From assembly GCA_963748545.1 (NCBI GenBank), contig CAVVJO010000036.1:62001-126000 (forward strand): a stretch of 64,000 nt of DNA. Direction: 5' to 3'. Every line of letters starts with the position of its first letter. Positions within the stretch are counted from its first letter, which is position 1. Shown here one piece after another: positions 9,014 through 18,541 of this stretch. Source of the DNA: Roseiarcus sp963748545. Lineage in GTDB: Bacteria > Pseudomonadota > Alphaproteobacteria > Rhizobiales > Beijerinckiaceae. The notes beneath the pieces were generated by a model. The model ran no database searches, was not told the origin of the DNA, and saw nothing but the letters and a program-made list of their open reading frames with translations. A program made the position numbers and the translations under genes.

Positions 9014-10238
9014 ATGACCCGCGCGATTCTCATCGTTCTCGACTCGGTCGGCTGCGGCGGCGCGGAAGACGCGGGCGCCTATGGCGACGAGGGCGCGGAC
9101 ACGCTCGGCCACATCGCCGAGGCCTGCGCGCTGGGCCTCGGCAACCGTGACGGCCTCAGGCGCGGACCACTGCAGATTCCCCGCCTCGCCGCCTTGGGCC
9201 TGGGACACGCGATGCAGGCCTCCACGGGGCGCGCGCCGCCCGGCTTCGACCTTGCGCCTGCCCCGCGCGGTCAATGGGGTTTTGGCGTCGAGACGTCGCG
9301 CGGCAAGGACACGCCCTCGGGCCATTGGGAGATCGCGGGCACGCCGGTCGCATTCGACTGGGGCTATTTTCCGCAAACGGCTCCCGCATTTCCGGCGTCG
9401 CTGACCGACGCGCTGATCGCCGAAGGCGATCTCCCCGGAATCCTCGGCGACAAGCACAGTTCCGGCACCGTGATCCTCGAAGAGTTCGGCGAGGAGCATA
9501 TCCGCACGGGCAAGCCGATCTGTTACACCTCGGCCGATTCGGTATTCCAGATCGCGGCGCACGAGGAGGCGTTCGGGCTCGAACGGCTCTACGACCTCTG
9601 TCGCATCGCGCGGCGGCTTTGCGATCCGTTGAGCATCGGGCGGGTGATCGCGCGGCCGTTTGTCGGCAGCTCAGCCAAGGACTTCGTCCGCACGCCCCAT
9701 CGCAAGGATTTCGCCGTGCCGCCGCCGGACGGCAACCTCCTGCAACGCGCCGTCGGCGCGGGCCGGGCCGTCGTCTCGATCGGCAAGATCGGCGACATCT
9801 TCGCCCATCGCGACACCGGACGGGAGATCAAGGGCAAGAACAACGACGGCAACGTCGACCTTCTCATCGGGGCGCTGAAAGACACGCCCGACGGCGGCCT
9901 GATCTTCGTGAATCTGGTCGATTTCGACACCGAATGGGGCCACCGCCGCGACGTGCCCGGCTTCGCCGCCTGCCTGGAGGCGTTCGACCGTCGCGCTCGG
10001 CGAGATCGAGGCGGCGATGCGGCCTTCCGACATGTGCGTGATCACCGCCGACCACGGCAACGACCCGACCTATAAAGGATTCGACCACACCCGCGAGCAC
10101 GTGCCGATCGTCGCCTTCGGCGCCGGCGCGCCGGCCGGGCCGATCGGCGCGCGCGCGACGCTCGCCGACATCGCCGAGACGCTGGCGGCGGAGCTCGGCC
10201 TGCCGAAGGGGCCGCACGGAAAGACCTGGGCGTCGTGA
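9014..10238 (+). CDS. deoB: Phosphopentomutase, frameshifted in this sequence
   Basis: Interconverts (deoxy)ribose 1- and 5-phosphate in nucleoside salvage. The N-terminus has the metal-binding ILIVLDSVGCGG, then GADTLGHIAEA, the phosphorylation-loop region GKDTPSGHWEIAG and GDKHSSGT. The C-terminal metal site CVITADHGNDPTYKGFDHTREHVP is in a different frame. Deleting one T at about 9991 joins the parts through FDRALGEIEAAM, giving about 407 residues, normal for the family. It starts 7 bases after yejF, and its stop overlaps the start of the HIT gene (GTGA). Confidence 0.92.
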
Positions 10239-10642
10239 GCTTTTCGCTTCATCCGCGCCTGTCGCAGGATACGGACTTTGTCGCCGACCTGCTGCTCTGC
10301 CGGGTGTTGCTTATGAACGATGCGCGCTGGCCGTGGCTGATCCTCGTGCCGCGCTGCGCGGCCCTGGTCGAACTGACCGATCTCGACGCGGCGGACCGGG
10401 CGCTTTTGATCGAAGAGACGGCGCGGGCGGCGGATTGGCTGAAGAGCCACGCCAGGGCGGACAAGATCAACGTCGGCGCCCTCGGCAACGTCGTGCGGCA
10501 ACTGCATGTTCATGTGGTCGCGCGCCACGCCGGCGACCCAGCCTGGCCGGGCCCGGTATGGGGCTTCGGCGCGGCGGTCCCGTACGCCGACGCCGAAGCG
10601 CGAGCGCTGATCGCGGCGGCGCAAAAGGGGCTTGGAGCCTAG
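10235..10642 (+). CDS. HIT-domain protein
   Basis: A 135-residue histidine-triad protein of the nucleotide hydrolase/transferase superfamily. The active-site region is RQLHVHVVARHAGDPAWPGPVWG (about residues 87-109). The triad is short, with two of the usual three histidines plus a following RH. GTG at 10235 overlaps the deoB stop, so the gene is likely the last of the yej-deoB run. A role in nucleotide turnover fits deoB, but the substrate is unknown. Its stop codon overlaps, on the opposite strand, the stop of vapC in a shared CTAG. Confidence 0.88.
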   Translation: MSFSLHPRLSQDTDFVADLLLCRVLLMNDARWPWLILVPRCAALVELTDLDAADRALLIEETARAADWLKSHARADKINVGALGNVVRQLHVHVVARHAGDPAWPGPVWGFGAAVPYADAEARALIAAAQKGLGA

Positions 10643-11055
10643 GTCCGCCAGGGGTCGACGAGCAACACGCCGGTGGATGCGAAGTCGCGCGTGTTTCGGG
10701 TCGCCAAGGTGAGTCCGTGCTGGAGGGCGGTCGCCGCGATGAGCGTGTCGATCACCGGGAGGGTGCGCCCTCCGGACAACTCGCCCCACTTTCGCGCCGT
10801 CACGACATCGACAGGCAGGACACGGTCTGCGAAGCCGGTTTCAATGCCGTCCACCCAGGCCGCGATGTCGCGCGCTGCGATAGGATCTGCCCTGGTCCTG
10901 AGGGCGACCCCCTTGCGCAATTCCCCAAGGGTGAGCACGCTCAGGAATAAACCCGCCGCCTCGATACTCGAGAGGAAGCCGATTACGCGGGCGTCGGCGC
11001 GAGCCTTGCGCGTCTCTGAGACGACGTTGGTGTCGAGAAGGTATCCGGTCGGCAC
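10639..11055 (-). CDS. vapC: VapC-like PIN-domain ribonuclease toxin
   Basis: A 138-residue PIN-domain protein with the four acidic residues of the metal-dependent RNase site: Asp8 (LLDTN), Glu45 (LGELRKG), Asp103 (PVIDTLIAATA) and Asp124 (TRNTRDF). The family cleaves RNA, often tRNA, when freed from its antitoxin. The GTG start follows the antitoxin stop by 3 bases, the normal antitoxin-toxin order. The gene looks intact. It converges on the HIT gene and the two stops overlap. Confidence 0.92.
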   Translation of the reverse strand: MPTGYLLDTNVVSETRKARADARVIGFLSSIEAAGLFLSVLTLGELRKGVALRTRADPIAARDIAAWVDGIETGFADRVLPVDVVTARKWGELSGGRTLPVIDTLIAATALQHGLTLATRNTRDFASTGVLLVDPWRT

Positions 11056-11058
11056 AGC

Positions 11059-11304
11059 TCAAAGCTCAACGTCGCGGCCCATGTCTCGGTCCCGTTCGAT
11101 CGAGAAGTCGTCGACCTTCGGCCCGCCAAGGAGATAGGCCTTGAAGTCGGGCTTCTGCGCGGCCAGTGCGCGATACTCCTCGATCGAGAGCACAACCGCG
11201 CGCTCGCGCCCGTGACGAGTGATTGTTTGCGGCCCCTCGGTTCGCGCGCGTTCGATCACGTCGCTGAGATGCGCTTTTGCGTCCTGAACCTGCCAAGTCG
11301 CCAT
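11059..11304 (-). CDS. Phd/YefM-type antitoxin
   Basis: An 81-residue protein starting MATWQVQDAKAHLSDVIERA, the classic Phd/YefM N-terminal DNA-binding fold, followed by GPQTITRHGRERAVVLSIEEY. The acidic C-terminal tail (FSIERDRDMG) should wrap and block the PIN toxin encoded immediately downstream. Such antitoxins usually repress their own promoter; a candidate promoter lies 33-61 bases upstream. Confidence 0.9.
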   Translation of the reverse strand: MATWQVQDAKAHLSDVIERARTEGPQTITRHGRERAVVLSIEEYRALAAQKPDFKAYLLGGPKVDDFSIERDRDMGRDVEL

Positions 11305-11336
11305 TTGCCGCTGCCTAGTCTGTCCTGCCTGACCAG

Positions 11337-11365
11337 AATATGAGCTTTCTGAACGGTGTATTCAA
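11337..11365 (-). promoter_or_regulatory. Candidate promoter of the toxin-antitoxin pair
   Basis: On the minus strand the hexamers TTGAAT and CATATT are separated by 17 bases, each four of six to the sigma-70 consensus, and lie in the only AT-rich stretch before the antitoxin start. Confidence 0.4.
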
Positions 11366-11394
11366 CCGAACGCTCCCCCTCGCAATGACGCGCC

Positions 11395-12354
11395 CTACGG
11401 CTCGGCGCCGCCGGCCTTCCGCCACACGAGGATCGCCGCGGCGAGGTCCTCGATCGCCGCGCCGACCGACTTGAAAAGGGTGATCTCGTCGGCGAGGCGG
11501 CGTCCCGGCGCGCCGCGGCACAGCGCCGGCAGGTCGGCGATCACCGCCGAGCGGTCGATAACGCCGCCCAAAACGCCGGCCGCCACATCGCCGCCTTCGA
11601 CCAGCGCGGCGTCAGTGTCGATGTAGATGTGGGCGCGTCGCAGCGCCTCGTCGTCGGCCTCGCGCATGGAGGTCGTGAACGCGCCGACGAGATCGAGATG
11701 CTGCCCGGGCTTCAGCCATCGGCCGGCGATCAGCGGTTCGGTCGCAAGCGTGGCGCAGGAGATAACGTCGGCCTCGCCGACGGCGGCTTCGAGATCCTCG
11801 GTCGGCGTGGCGTCGAGGCCGAACTCGGCGAGGCGGGCGGCGAGTTTTCTTGCGCCCTCCGGCCGATGGTTCCAGACCGCCACGCGCTCGTAGCGCCGCA
11901 CGCTCGCGTGGGCCCTGGCGAGATACGGGGCAAGCGCGCCGGCGCCGACGATCAGCAGACGTTGAGCGTCACGCCGCGCGAGATGCTTTGCCGCAAGCGC
12001 GGAGGCGGCTGCGGTGCGCCAGTGGGTCAGGCGCGTCCCGTCGATTGCGGCGAGCGTCTCGCCGGTTCGGCCCGACTGAAGCAGGTAAACCCCGGTGACG
12101 GCGGGCAGCCCGCGTGTCGCATTGCCAGGAAAGACATTGACGACCTTGACCCCGAGATAAAGGCCGGCGCGCGAGGCGCTCTCCGTCCATGCGGGCATCA
12201 GGAGGTGGGTCGCCACGGGCTCGCCGGCGCGCTGGATCGGATGATGATGGCGATGCGGCGCGTAGAAGCCGCCGCGCATCGCCTCTGCGAGTTCGTCGCT
12301 CAGCGCCGGAAAATCGAGCGTCCTATCGAGGTCTTCGGCCGAAAATACACGCAT
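11395..12354 (-). CDS. Ornithine cyclodeaminase / mu-crystallin family protein
   Basis: An NAD(P)-binding protein of 319 residues from the start MRVFSAED. The family includes ornithine cyclodeaminase, alanine dehydrogenase and imine reductases. Visible are GLYLGVKVVNVFPGNATRGLP (substrate loop), TRLTHWRTAAASALAAKHL, the dinucleotide site LLIVGAGALAPYLARAH, and the C-terminal DEITLFKSVGAAIEDL. Orthologues in proteobacteria are often simply called ornithine cyclodeaminase family; the true substrate is not evident. It stands alone between the antitoxin promoter and lapA. Confidence 0.85.
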   Translation of the reverse strand: MRVFSAEDLDRTLDFPALSDELAEAMRGGFYAPHRHHHPIQRAGEPVATHLLMPAWTESASRAGLYLGVKVVNVFPGNATRGLPAVTGVYLLQSGRTGETLAAIDGTRLTHWRTAAASALAAKHLARRDAQRLLIVGAGALAPYLARAHASVRRYERVAVWNHRPEGARKLAARLAEFGLDATPTEDLEAAVGEADVISCATLATEPLIAGRWLKPGQHLDLVGAFTTSMREADDEALRRAHIYIDTDAALVEGGDVAAGVLGGVIDRSAVIADLPALCRGAPGRRLADEITLFKSVGAAIEDLAAAILVWRKAGGAEP

Positions 12355-12528
12355 CGGAGAGCTTTCCAGGTTACGACGGCTCACGCCGCCTCATCATGCG
12401 TCCGGCCCTCGCATGGCGGAGAAGATTCGCTCGGCTTCGGGCGCTCCCCGACTCCGAAAGGAAGAATTGCAAGTGGGAGGGTCGGCGGCGTCAAAAACGC
12501 CGCGCGCGCCGCCCGTCGTCATGATGCT

Positions 12529-12855
12529 CTAAGCGCGTAGCGCCGGGCTTCCCGGCTGGGCGGACTTCAGGCTCTGGACCTCGGTGCGCCAACGTTCCGC
12601 CTCGACGCGGCTCTTTCGGGCGGCGCGGCGATGACGGCCTTGCGAGAGCCAGGTCGCCGCCGCGCCCGCGATCACGCCGAGCGCCGCCACAGCGATCACC
12701 ACCGCGAACAACGGCGCCGCAAGCGACAGGGCCGGGTGATCGGGCGGGCCGAACGGATCGAACGACACCGTCACCCATTGCTTGTTCGCGAACGCGAACA
12801 TCACCAGGACGATGGTGACCAGCACGACGATAAGAAGTCGAATGAAGCGAAACAT
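12529..12855 (-). CDS. lapA: LapA-domain (DUF1049) inner-membrane protein
   Basis: A 108-residue protein with two hydrophobic segments (about residues 5-23 and 45-70), the conserved FANKQWVTVSFDPFGPPD loop between them, and a basic cytoplasmic tail. LapA-domain proteins take part in lipopolysaccharide assembly in enterobacteria; in alphaproteobacteria a small homologue is typically found next to ihfB, as here (48 bases downstream). An operon with ihfB is likely. Confidence 0.85.
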   Translation of the reverse strand: MFRFIRLLIVVLVTIVLVMFAFANKQWVTVSFDPFGPPDHPALSLAAPLFAVVIAVAALGVIAGAAATWLSQGRHRRAARKSRVEAERWRTEVQSLKSAQPGSPALRA

Positions 12856-12903
12856 GGGAGGTATGCTCCTCCAAAGCCTTGCGCGCCCCGCCCGGGGGAC
12901 GCC

Positions 12904-13200
12904 TCAGGCCTGATCGACCGGCGTACGGTTGAGGCGCTCGCGCATCTCCTTGCCGGTCTTGAAGAAAGGCGCGAGCTTTTCGGTCACCGGCACCTTGTCG
13001 CCGGTGCGTGGGTTGCGGCCTGTGCGCGCCTGCCGCTGCTTGGTCGAGAAGGCGCCGAAGCCGCGCAATTCGACCCGCTCGCCGCGCGCCAGCGCGTCGC
13101 CAATCTCCCCGAGGATGGCGTCGATGATGTTTTCGATATCGCGCTGATAGAGATGCGGATTGCGCGAGGCCATCCGCTGCACGAGTTCAGACTTGATCAC
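12904..13200 (-). CDS. ihfB: Integration host factor subunit beta
   Basis: A 98-residue nucleoid protein of the HU/IHF family that bends DNA as a heterodimer with IHF-alpha. The N-terminus MIKSELVQRMASRNPHLYQRD and the DNA-binding arm GFGAFSTKQRQARTGRNPRTGDKVPV identify the beta subunit. Length is normal. The gene precedes lapA on the same strand. Confidence 0.95.
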   Translation of the reverse strand: MIKSELVQRMASRNPHLYQRDIENIIDAILGEIGDALARGERVELRGFGAFSTKQRQARTGRNPRTGDKVPVTEKLAPFFKTGKEMRERLNRTPVDQA

Positions 13201-13333
13201 TGAACGTCCCCAACTCGAAATCGCCCGGAGAAACCCCCGGACCCTACATGCCGTAAATCATCCTTTACAATCAATACGAAACCGACGGCGCGCGTCCAAT
13301 AGTCCGCCGCCGAGCCGCGGCAAAATGTCCTGA

Positions 13334-14341
13334 TCACGCGGAACGTTGCATCTCATACTGACCCGTCTTGCGAAAACGGACAAGATACGAAGGAATGTGG
13401 GCGTCCGCCGCCTGCGGCGGGATGCCGAGACCGCCGAGCACCCGGCCTTCCGCTTCCGCTTCGGCCGAGACGACATTGTCGAAGGCGAGCAGGTCGATGG
13501 CGTCCCGGTGGGTCGTCAGCATCGTGGGAAAGAGGCCCAGCGACAGCTTGCTCGCGAAGGTGGTCGTCGAGGCGAGGAAACGCGAGGGGCCAAGCGGCAG
13601 TCCGACGAGCAGCCGGCGGCGCTCGACGGCGCGCAGCGCATATTCGGCGGCTTCGCGCAGCGTCATGACTTGCGGGCCGCCCAGTTCGTAGATCGCGCCC
13701 GGCTTGGTCTCGCCGGCCAGCGCCGCCGCGGCCGCGCGCGCAACGTCGCCGACGTAGACCGGCTGCAGCCGGGTCTTGCCGCCGCCGAGCAACGGAATGA
13801 CCCAGAAGAATCGCGACAACTCCCCGAACCGATTGAAGAAATCGTCCTCGGGGCCGAACACCACCGACGGCCTGAGGATGGTCGCCTCGGGGAACTCCTG
13901 CAACGTGACCCGTTCGCCAAGCCCCTTGCTGGCGATGTAGGCCGAAGCCGACCCCGGGTCGGCTCCGATGCCCGACACATGCGCGAAGGTCTGGATTTCC
14001 GCGGACTTGGCCGCCTTGGCCAGGGCGGCCGCCCCGTCGATATGGACGGCGCGGTAGGTCTGCGCGCCGCTTTCGGCCTTCACGCCGGTGACGTTGATCG
14101 CCATCTCGGCGCCTTCGAGCGCGGTCGCGATCGAGGCCGGATAGCGCAGGTTCGCCTGCACCGCTTCAATTTGCCCGACGCTGCCGATCGGTTGCAGGAA
14201 AAAGGCGAGATCGGGCCTGCGCACCGCCACGCGCACTCGCCAACCGCGGCGGACGAGAGCGCGGACGATGTGGCGACCGAGGAAGCCGGAGCCGCCGAAC
14301 ACAGTCGCCAAGCGGCTTCGTTCGAAAGTGGCGTCGGCCAT
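13334..14341 (-). CDS. NDUFA9-like atypical short-chain dehydrogenase
   Basis: A 335-residue extended-SDR protein similar to the complex I subunit NDUFA9/NuoE-associated NAD-dependent epimerases that occur in alphaproteobacteria. The nucleotide site is VFGGSGFLGRHIVRALVRRGWRVRVAVRRPD (residues about 12-42). ASAYIASKGLGE supplies the Tyr-x3-Lys pair, followed by ATILRPSVVFGPEDDFFNRF. The role may be in quinone-linked respiration, but no complex I genes are in the window. Start chosen at MADATFERS, as the upstream codons look non-coding. Confidence 0.85.
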   Translation of the reverse strand: MADATFERSRLATVFGGSGFLGRHIVRALVRRGWRVRVAVRRPDLAFFLQPIGSVGQIEAVQANLRYPASIATALEGAEMAINVTGVKAESGAQTYRAVHIDGAAALAKAAKSAEIQTFAHVSGIGADPGSASAYIASKGLGERVTLQEFPEATILRPSVVFGPEDDFFNRFGELSRFFWVIPLLGGGKTRLQPVYVGDVARAAAAALAGETKPGAIYELGGPQVMTLREAAEYALRAVERRRLLVGLPLGPSRFLASTTTFASKLSLGLFPTMLTTHRDAIDLLAFDNVVSAEAEAEGRVLGGLGIPPQAADAHIPSYLVRFRKTGQYEMQRSA

Positions 14342-14461
14342 CGAGGTCGTCTCCGGAGAAATGCGCAACGAGGGGCGGATCGCCCGTCCCCCTTTATGCG
14401 ATGGCCGCGTGCCTGTACAGCCGCGAAAAGGACTGATCAACCCTACGCGAGCGTGGGAGCG

Positions 14462-16525
14462 TCAGCCGTTCTCCTTCGCGCTGCGGCGCAATTCGACGAC
14501 GTGGTCGGCGGCCTTGCCGGAAAGCTCGGCCAAATGGTCGAATTTGGTCTCGAACGCGCCGACCCCGGAGGTCGCCGACCGCAGTTCGATGATCAGGTCG
14601 CCGATCTCCGCCTCGGGAATGAGGGCGCGCAATGCCTCCCAGCCCTTCCAGCCCTCGCGCGACTCGAAGCCGAGGATCTGGCCGCGCCGCGAGCTGACGA
14701 GGGCGCTGGCGCGGGCGAGCGCGTCGGACGGCACGTAGATCGTGACCGACAGGATCGGCTCGAGCAGCACGGGCCGAGCTTTCGTCAGCGCCTCGTCGAG
14801 GGCAATGCGGGCGGCGGCGCGGAACGCCATGTCCGACGAATTGACCGTATGATAGGAGCCGTCGGTCAGCGTGACCGCAACGTCGACGACCGGGAAGCCG
14901 AGCGGCCCCCGGGTCATCGCGTCCCTGGCGCCCATTTCGACCGACGAGAAATACTGCCGCGGCACCGCGCCGCCGTGCACGCGCTCGGCGAAGGCGAAGC
15001 CCTCGCCGCGCCCGCGCGGCCCGACCTCGACCACGACGTCGCCGAACTGGCCATGTCCGCCCGACTGCTTCTTGTGCCGGCCCCGCACCGTGACCGAATT
15101 GCGGATCGTCTCGCGATAGGCGACCGTCGGCTTCTGCGTGTGGATCGTCACGCCGAAGCGGTCTGCGAGGCGCTCGGTCGTCACCCGAAGGTGCATTTCG
15201 CCCTGGCCGTGGAGCTTCATCTCGGACATTTCGGCGTCCTGCACGAAGCTGAGCGCAGGGTCCTCCTCGCAGAGCTTGGCGAGCGCCGCCGCGAGGCGCA
15301 CCTCGTCCTTGCGATCCTTGACCTTGATCGCAAAGGCCTGGGTCGGCGGGGGCGACGGCGGCAGCTCGGCCGCGGCCGGAGCGGTCTTGCCTTCGGCGAA
15401 ACGGTCGCCGGTGGCGAGGCTTTCGAGGCGGGCGAAGGCGACGGTGTCGCCCTCTTCGGCGCGGCTCACCTTGGCCGAGTTCGCGCCGGTCAGCCGGGCG
15501 AGGCCGCCGATACGCTCTTCGACTCCGCGGGTATTGATCACCGTCGCGCCGTCGGCGAAGACGCCGCGCAAAACACGCGACAGGGACAGCTTGCCGCCAT
15601 GCGCCGTGTGGACGGTGCGGATCACCTGGGCGAGCGCCGGACCGCTGTCGTCGACGCCGAGGCGCTTTCGGGTGTAGGCGATCGCCGGCGCCTCATGGCG
15701 CACGGCCTTCAAGAGGCGCGTGACGCCATGGCCCTCGGTCGCCGAGCCCATCAGCACGGGAACGACGTGGCCGTCGCGCACCTCGCGGGCCAGATCGTCA
15801 AAAATGAGATCCCTCGGCGGGTCGAGATCGCTGAGGAGCTGCTCCATCAGCGCATCGTCGTAGTCGGCGAGCTTCTCGAGCATCGAATAGCGCGCGTGCT
15901 TCTCCTCCTGCGCCACGCCCGTGGGCATCTCGATCACTTCCGAGGGCGCGGCTTCGCGATAAACGAACGCCCGCTCGAGCGCGAGATCGACAAAGCCGGT
16001 CGCCACGCCGTTCTCCCACACCGGAATCTGGCGCAGGAGCAGCGGGGTCCGGGAGGCGGGCTGCAGAAGCTCCAGCGATTCCCGCAAGCTGCCGCTCGCC
16101 TGATCGATCTTGTTCAGGAACAGGATGCGCGGCAGGCCGAGCTCCTCGAGCTCGCGCAGAATAACCTGAAGGGCCGGGATCTTGCGGGGGTCGGCCTCGC
16201 AAACCACGATCGCCGCGTCGCAGACCGGCAGCGCGGGATGCATGTCATGGATGAACTCGATCGATCCCGGGCAGTCGAAGAAGGTCAGCCGGTCGCCCAT
16301 GTAGTCGACGCTGGCGACATTGGGCTCGACACTCATGGCGTGGCTGCGCGCCTCCTGGCTCGAGTCCCCGACCGAGGTCCCCTCGCGGACCGTGCCCTGC
16401 CGCGCCAGCGCTCCGCCGCGCGCCAATATCCCTTCGAGGAGACTGGTTTTTCCGCTCTGGAAGGGCCCGACGATCGCGATGAGACGAGGACCAGCGACGC
16501 GGTGCTCGTGATGGACAGAGGTCAA
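14462..16525 (-). CDS. Elongation factor G-like translational GTPase (paralogue)
   Basis: A 687-residue GTPase with EF-G domain order: GTPase domain, domain II, III, IV and V. G motifs differ from canonical EF-G: the P-loop is GPFQSGKT (residues 20-27), the G3 motif is DCPG rather than DTPG, and G4 is NKID. Domain III-IV marks are LHGQGEMHLRV, KPTVAYRETI and GGHGQFGDVVVEV. The product matches the stand-alone EF-G-like proteins common in Hyphomicrobiales, distinct from the fusA of the str operon. Its role (ribosome recycling, stress, or other) is unknown. It lies divergent from aroKB. Confidence 0.88.
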   Translation of the reverse strand: MTSVHHEHRVAGPRLIAIVGPFQSGKTSLLEGILARGGALARQGTVREGTSVGDSSQEARSHAMSVEPNVASVDYMGDRLTFFDCPGSIEFIHDMHPALPVCDAAIVVCEADPRKIPALQVILRELEELGLPRILFLNKIDQASGSLRESLELLQPASRTPLLLRQIPVWENGVATGFVDLALERAFVYREAAPSEVIEMPTGVAQEEKHARYSMLEKLADYDDALMEQLLSDLDPPRDLIFDDLAREVRDGHVVPVLMGSATEGHGVTRLLKAVRHEAPAIAYTRKRLGVDDSGPALAQVIRTVHTAHGGKLSLSRVLRGVFADGATVINTRGVEERIGGLARLTGANSAKVSRAEEGDTVAFARLESLATGDRFAEGKTAPAAAELPPSPPPTQAFAIKVKDRKDEVRLAAALAKLCEEDPALSFVQDAEMSEMKLHGQGEMHLRVTTERLADRFGVTIHTQKPTVAYRETIRNSVTVRGRHKKQSGGHGQFGDVVVEVGPRGRGEGFAFAERVHGGAVPRQYFSSVEMGARDAMTRGPLGFPVVDVAVTLTDGSYHTVNSSDMAFRAAARIALDEALTKARPVLLEPILSVTIYVPSDALARASALVSSRRGQILGFESREGWKGWEALRALIPEAEIGDLIIELRSATSGVGAFETKFDHLAELSGKAADHVVELRRSAKENG

Positions 16526-16790
16526 AATGCGGCTCCCTCAGGCGGCGACCGCGGCGGAGGCGCCGCGGCTTTCCTTGGACGGGCAAGACCTTACGATCTG
16601 CGCGCAGCTTTAATGCGCCTGTCGCGCTCTTGTCGTCTTCCTGACATGGTCGCAAGAACGCGTCCTCCGCGCAAGCCGGTCCAAACTGCGACAAAACCGC
16701 CGAGAGGGGCCTTTCGCCCCCCTGTCGCGCTTCGCCGCCTTTTCCTGTAAGGACCGCGCCCTAGCCGATATCCGCGGGGAATGAAGGGAA

Positions 16791-18495
16791 ATGGTTCAGG
16801 GTCAGCCGGTCGATGTCCGGCGCGTGGCGGCCGCATTGGGCAGCCGCTCCGTTGTGCTGGTGGGAATGATGGGCGCCGGCAAGACCTCCGTCGGCAAGCG
16901 CCTCGCCGCCCGGCTCGGCCTGCCGTTCGTGGACGCCGATGCGGAGATCGAGGCGGGCGCGCAACTCACCATTCCCGAGATCTTCGAGCGATTTGGCGAG
17001 CCCTATTTCCGCGAGGGCGAGCGCCGGGTGATCTCGCGGCTCCTCAAGGGCGGCCCGCAGGTGCTCGCCACCGGCGGGGCGCCTACATGAACGCGATGAC
17101 CCGCGAGGCGATCGCCGCGCAGGGCGTTTCAGTCTGGCTCAAGCCCGACGTGGAAGTTCTTGTCGCCCGGGTGCGCAAGAAGTCGAACCGCCCGCTCCTG
17201 CAGACGACGGACCCGGAGACGACGCTGCGCCGAATCCTTGCGGACCGCGCCCCGACCTACGCCCTCGCCGACCTGACCATCGAATCGCGCGACGGGCCGC
17301 ACGACGCGGCGGTCGATATGACCCTGCGCCGGCTGTCCGAATTGCTGTGCGGGTCGCCGGAGCCGAGCGGCTCCGATCGGCGGCGGGTCGAGGTGCCGCT
17401 CGGCCCGCGCGCGTACACGATCCATATCGGCCCGGGCGTGCTCGACGACGCGGGGCGGGAGATCGCGGCGATCGCGCCCGGCGCAAAATGCGCGATCGTG
17501 ACGGATGCGAACGTCGCGCCGCTCTACCTCGACCGGGTGGCCGCAAGTCTGGGTCGCGCCGGTCTCGAGTCGACCGCGATCGTCTGCCCGCCGGGCGAAG
17601 CCACCAAATCCTACGCGGAATTTGCGCGCGTGTCGGACGCGCTGATCGCCGCCCGCATCGAACGGCGGGACGTGGTGGTGGCGCTTGGCGGCGGCGTCAT
17701 CGGCGATCTCGCCGGGTTCTGCGCGGCCTCGCTCCGCCGCGGCGTGCGGTTTGTCCAGATCCCGACCACGCTGCTGTCCCAGGTCAATTCGAGCGTCGGC
17801 GGCAAGACCGGCATCAATTCGCCGCACGGCAAGAACCTCGTCGGCGCGTTTCATCAGCCGTCGCTGGTGCTGGCGGATTCGGGCGCTCTCGACACCTTGA
17901 GCCCGCGCGAATTCCGCGCCGGCTACGCCGAGGTGGTGAAGTACGGCCTGATCGGCGACCGGAATTTCTTCGATTTCCTCGAGGCGCGCTGGCGGGAGGT
18001 GTTTTCGGGCGACGGCCCGGCCCGCGCGGAAGCGATCGCGACCAGCTGCGCGGCCAAGGCGCGCGTCGTCGTCGCCGACGAGACGGAGCAGGGCGAACGC
18101 GCCCTGCTCAATCTCGGCCATACCTTCGGCCATGCGTTCGAGAGCCTGACCCACTACAATTCCAGCCGCCTCGTCCATGGCGAGGGGGTCGCCGTCGGCA
18201 CGGCCTGCGCCTACCGCTTCTCTCGCCAGCTCGGCTTCTGCTCCGGGCAGGACGCGGCGCGGGTCGAGGCGCATCTCAAGGACGTCGGTCTCCCGACCCG
18301 AATTCGCGAGATCCCCGGGCTGGAGCCGAACGCCGACGCGATTCTCGCCGCCATGCGGCAGGACAAGAAGGTCGAGCGGGGCCGGCTGACCTTCATTCTC
18401 GTCAAGGAATCGGCGAGGCCTTCATCGCCCGCGACGTCGACGAGGCCAGCGTGCTCGCCTTTCTGAAACAGGATCTGGAGCTTTCCGCGGACTGA
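16791..18495 (+). CDS. aroKB: Shikimate kinase / 3-dehydroquinate synthase fusion, two frameshifts
   Basis: Two steps of the shikimate pathway in one reading unit. The shikimate kinase part begins MVQGQPVDVRR and has the P-loop GMMGAGKTS and the substrate region DADAEIEAGAQLTIPEIFE. The 3-dehydroquinate synthase part has VVVALGGGVIGDLAGF, TTLLSQVNSSVGGKTGINSP, the metal ligands in GHTFGHAFE, and the C-terminal lysine-rich loop DKKVERGRLTF. No stop separates the parts, so it is a true fusion of about 568 residues. Two one-base losses in G runs break it: at 17076-17079 (restores ATGGGAYM) and at 18406-18407 (restores LVKGIGEAFIA). Confidence 0.9.
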
Positions 18496-18541
18496 TCCGC
18501 CTGCGCCCCCCGCCGGCCGGACTTCGTGTTAGACTTTGCCC

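Noticed and set aside
13346..16750. An open frame of over 1,100 codons on the plus strand
   Set aside because: It runs antisense to the NDUFA9-like and EF-G-like genes, both with clear motifs. Its Arg/Gly/His-rich sequence is typical of a shadow frame in high-G+C DNA.
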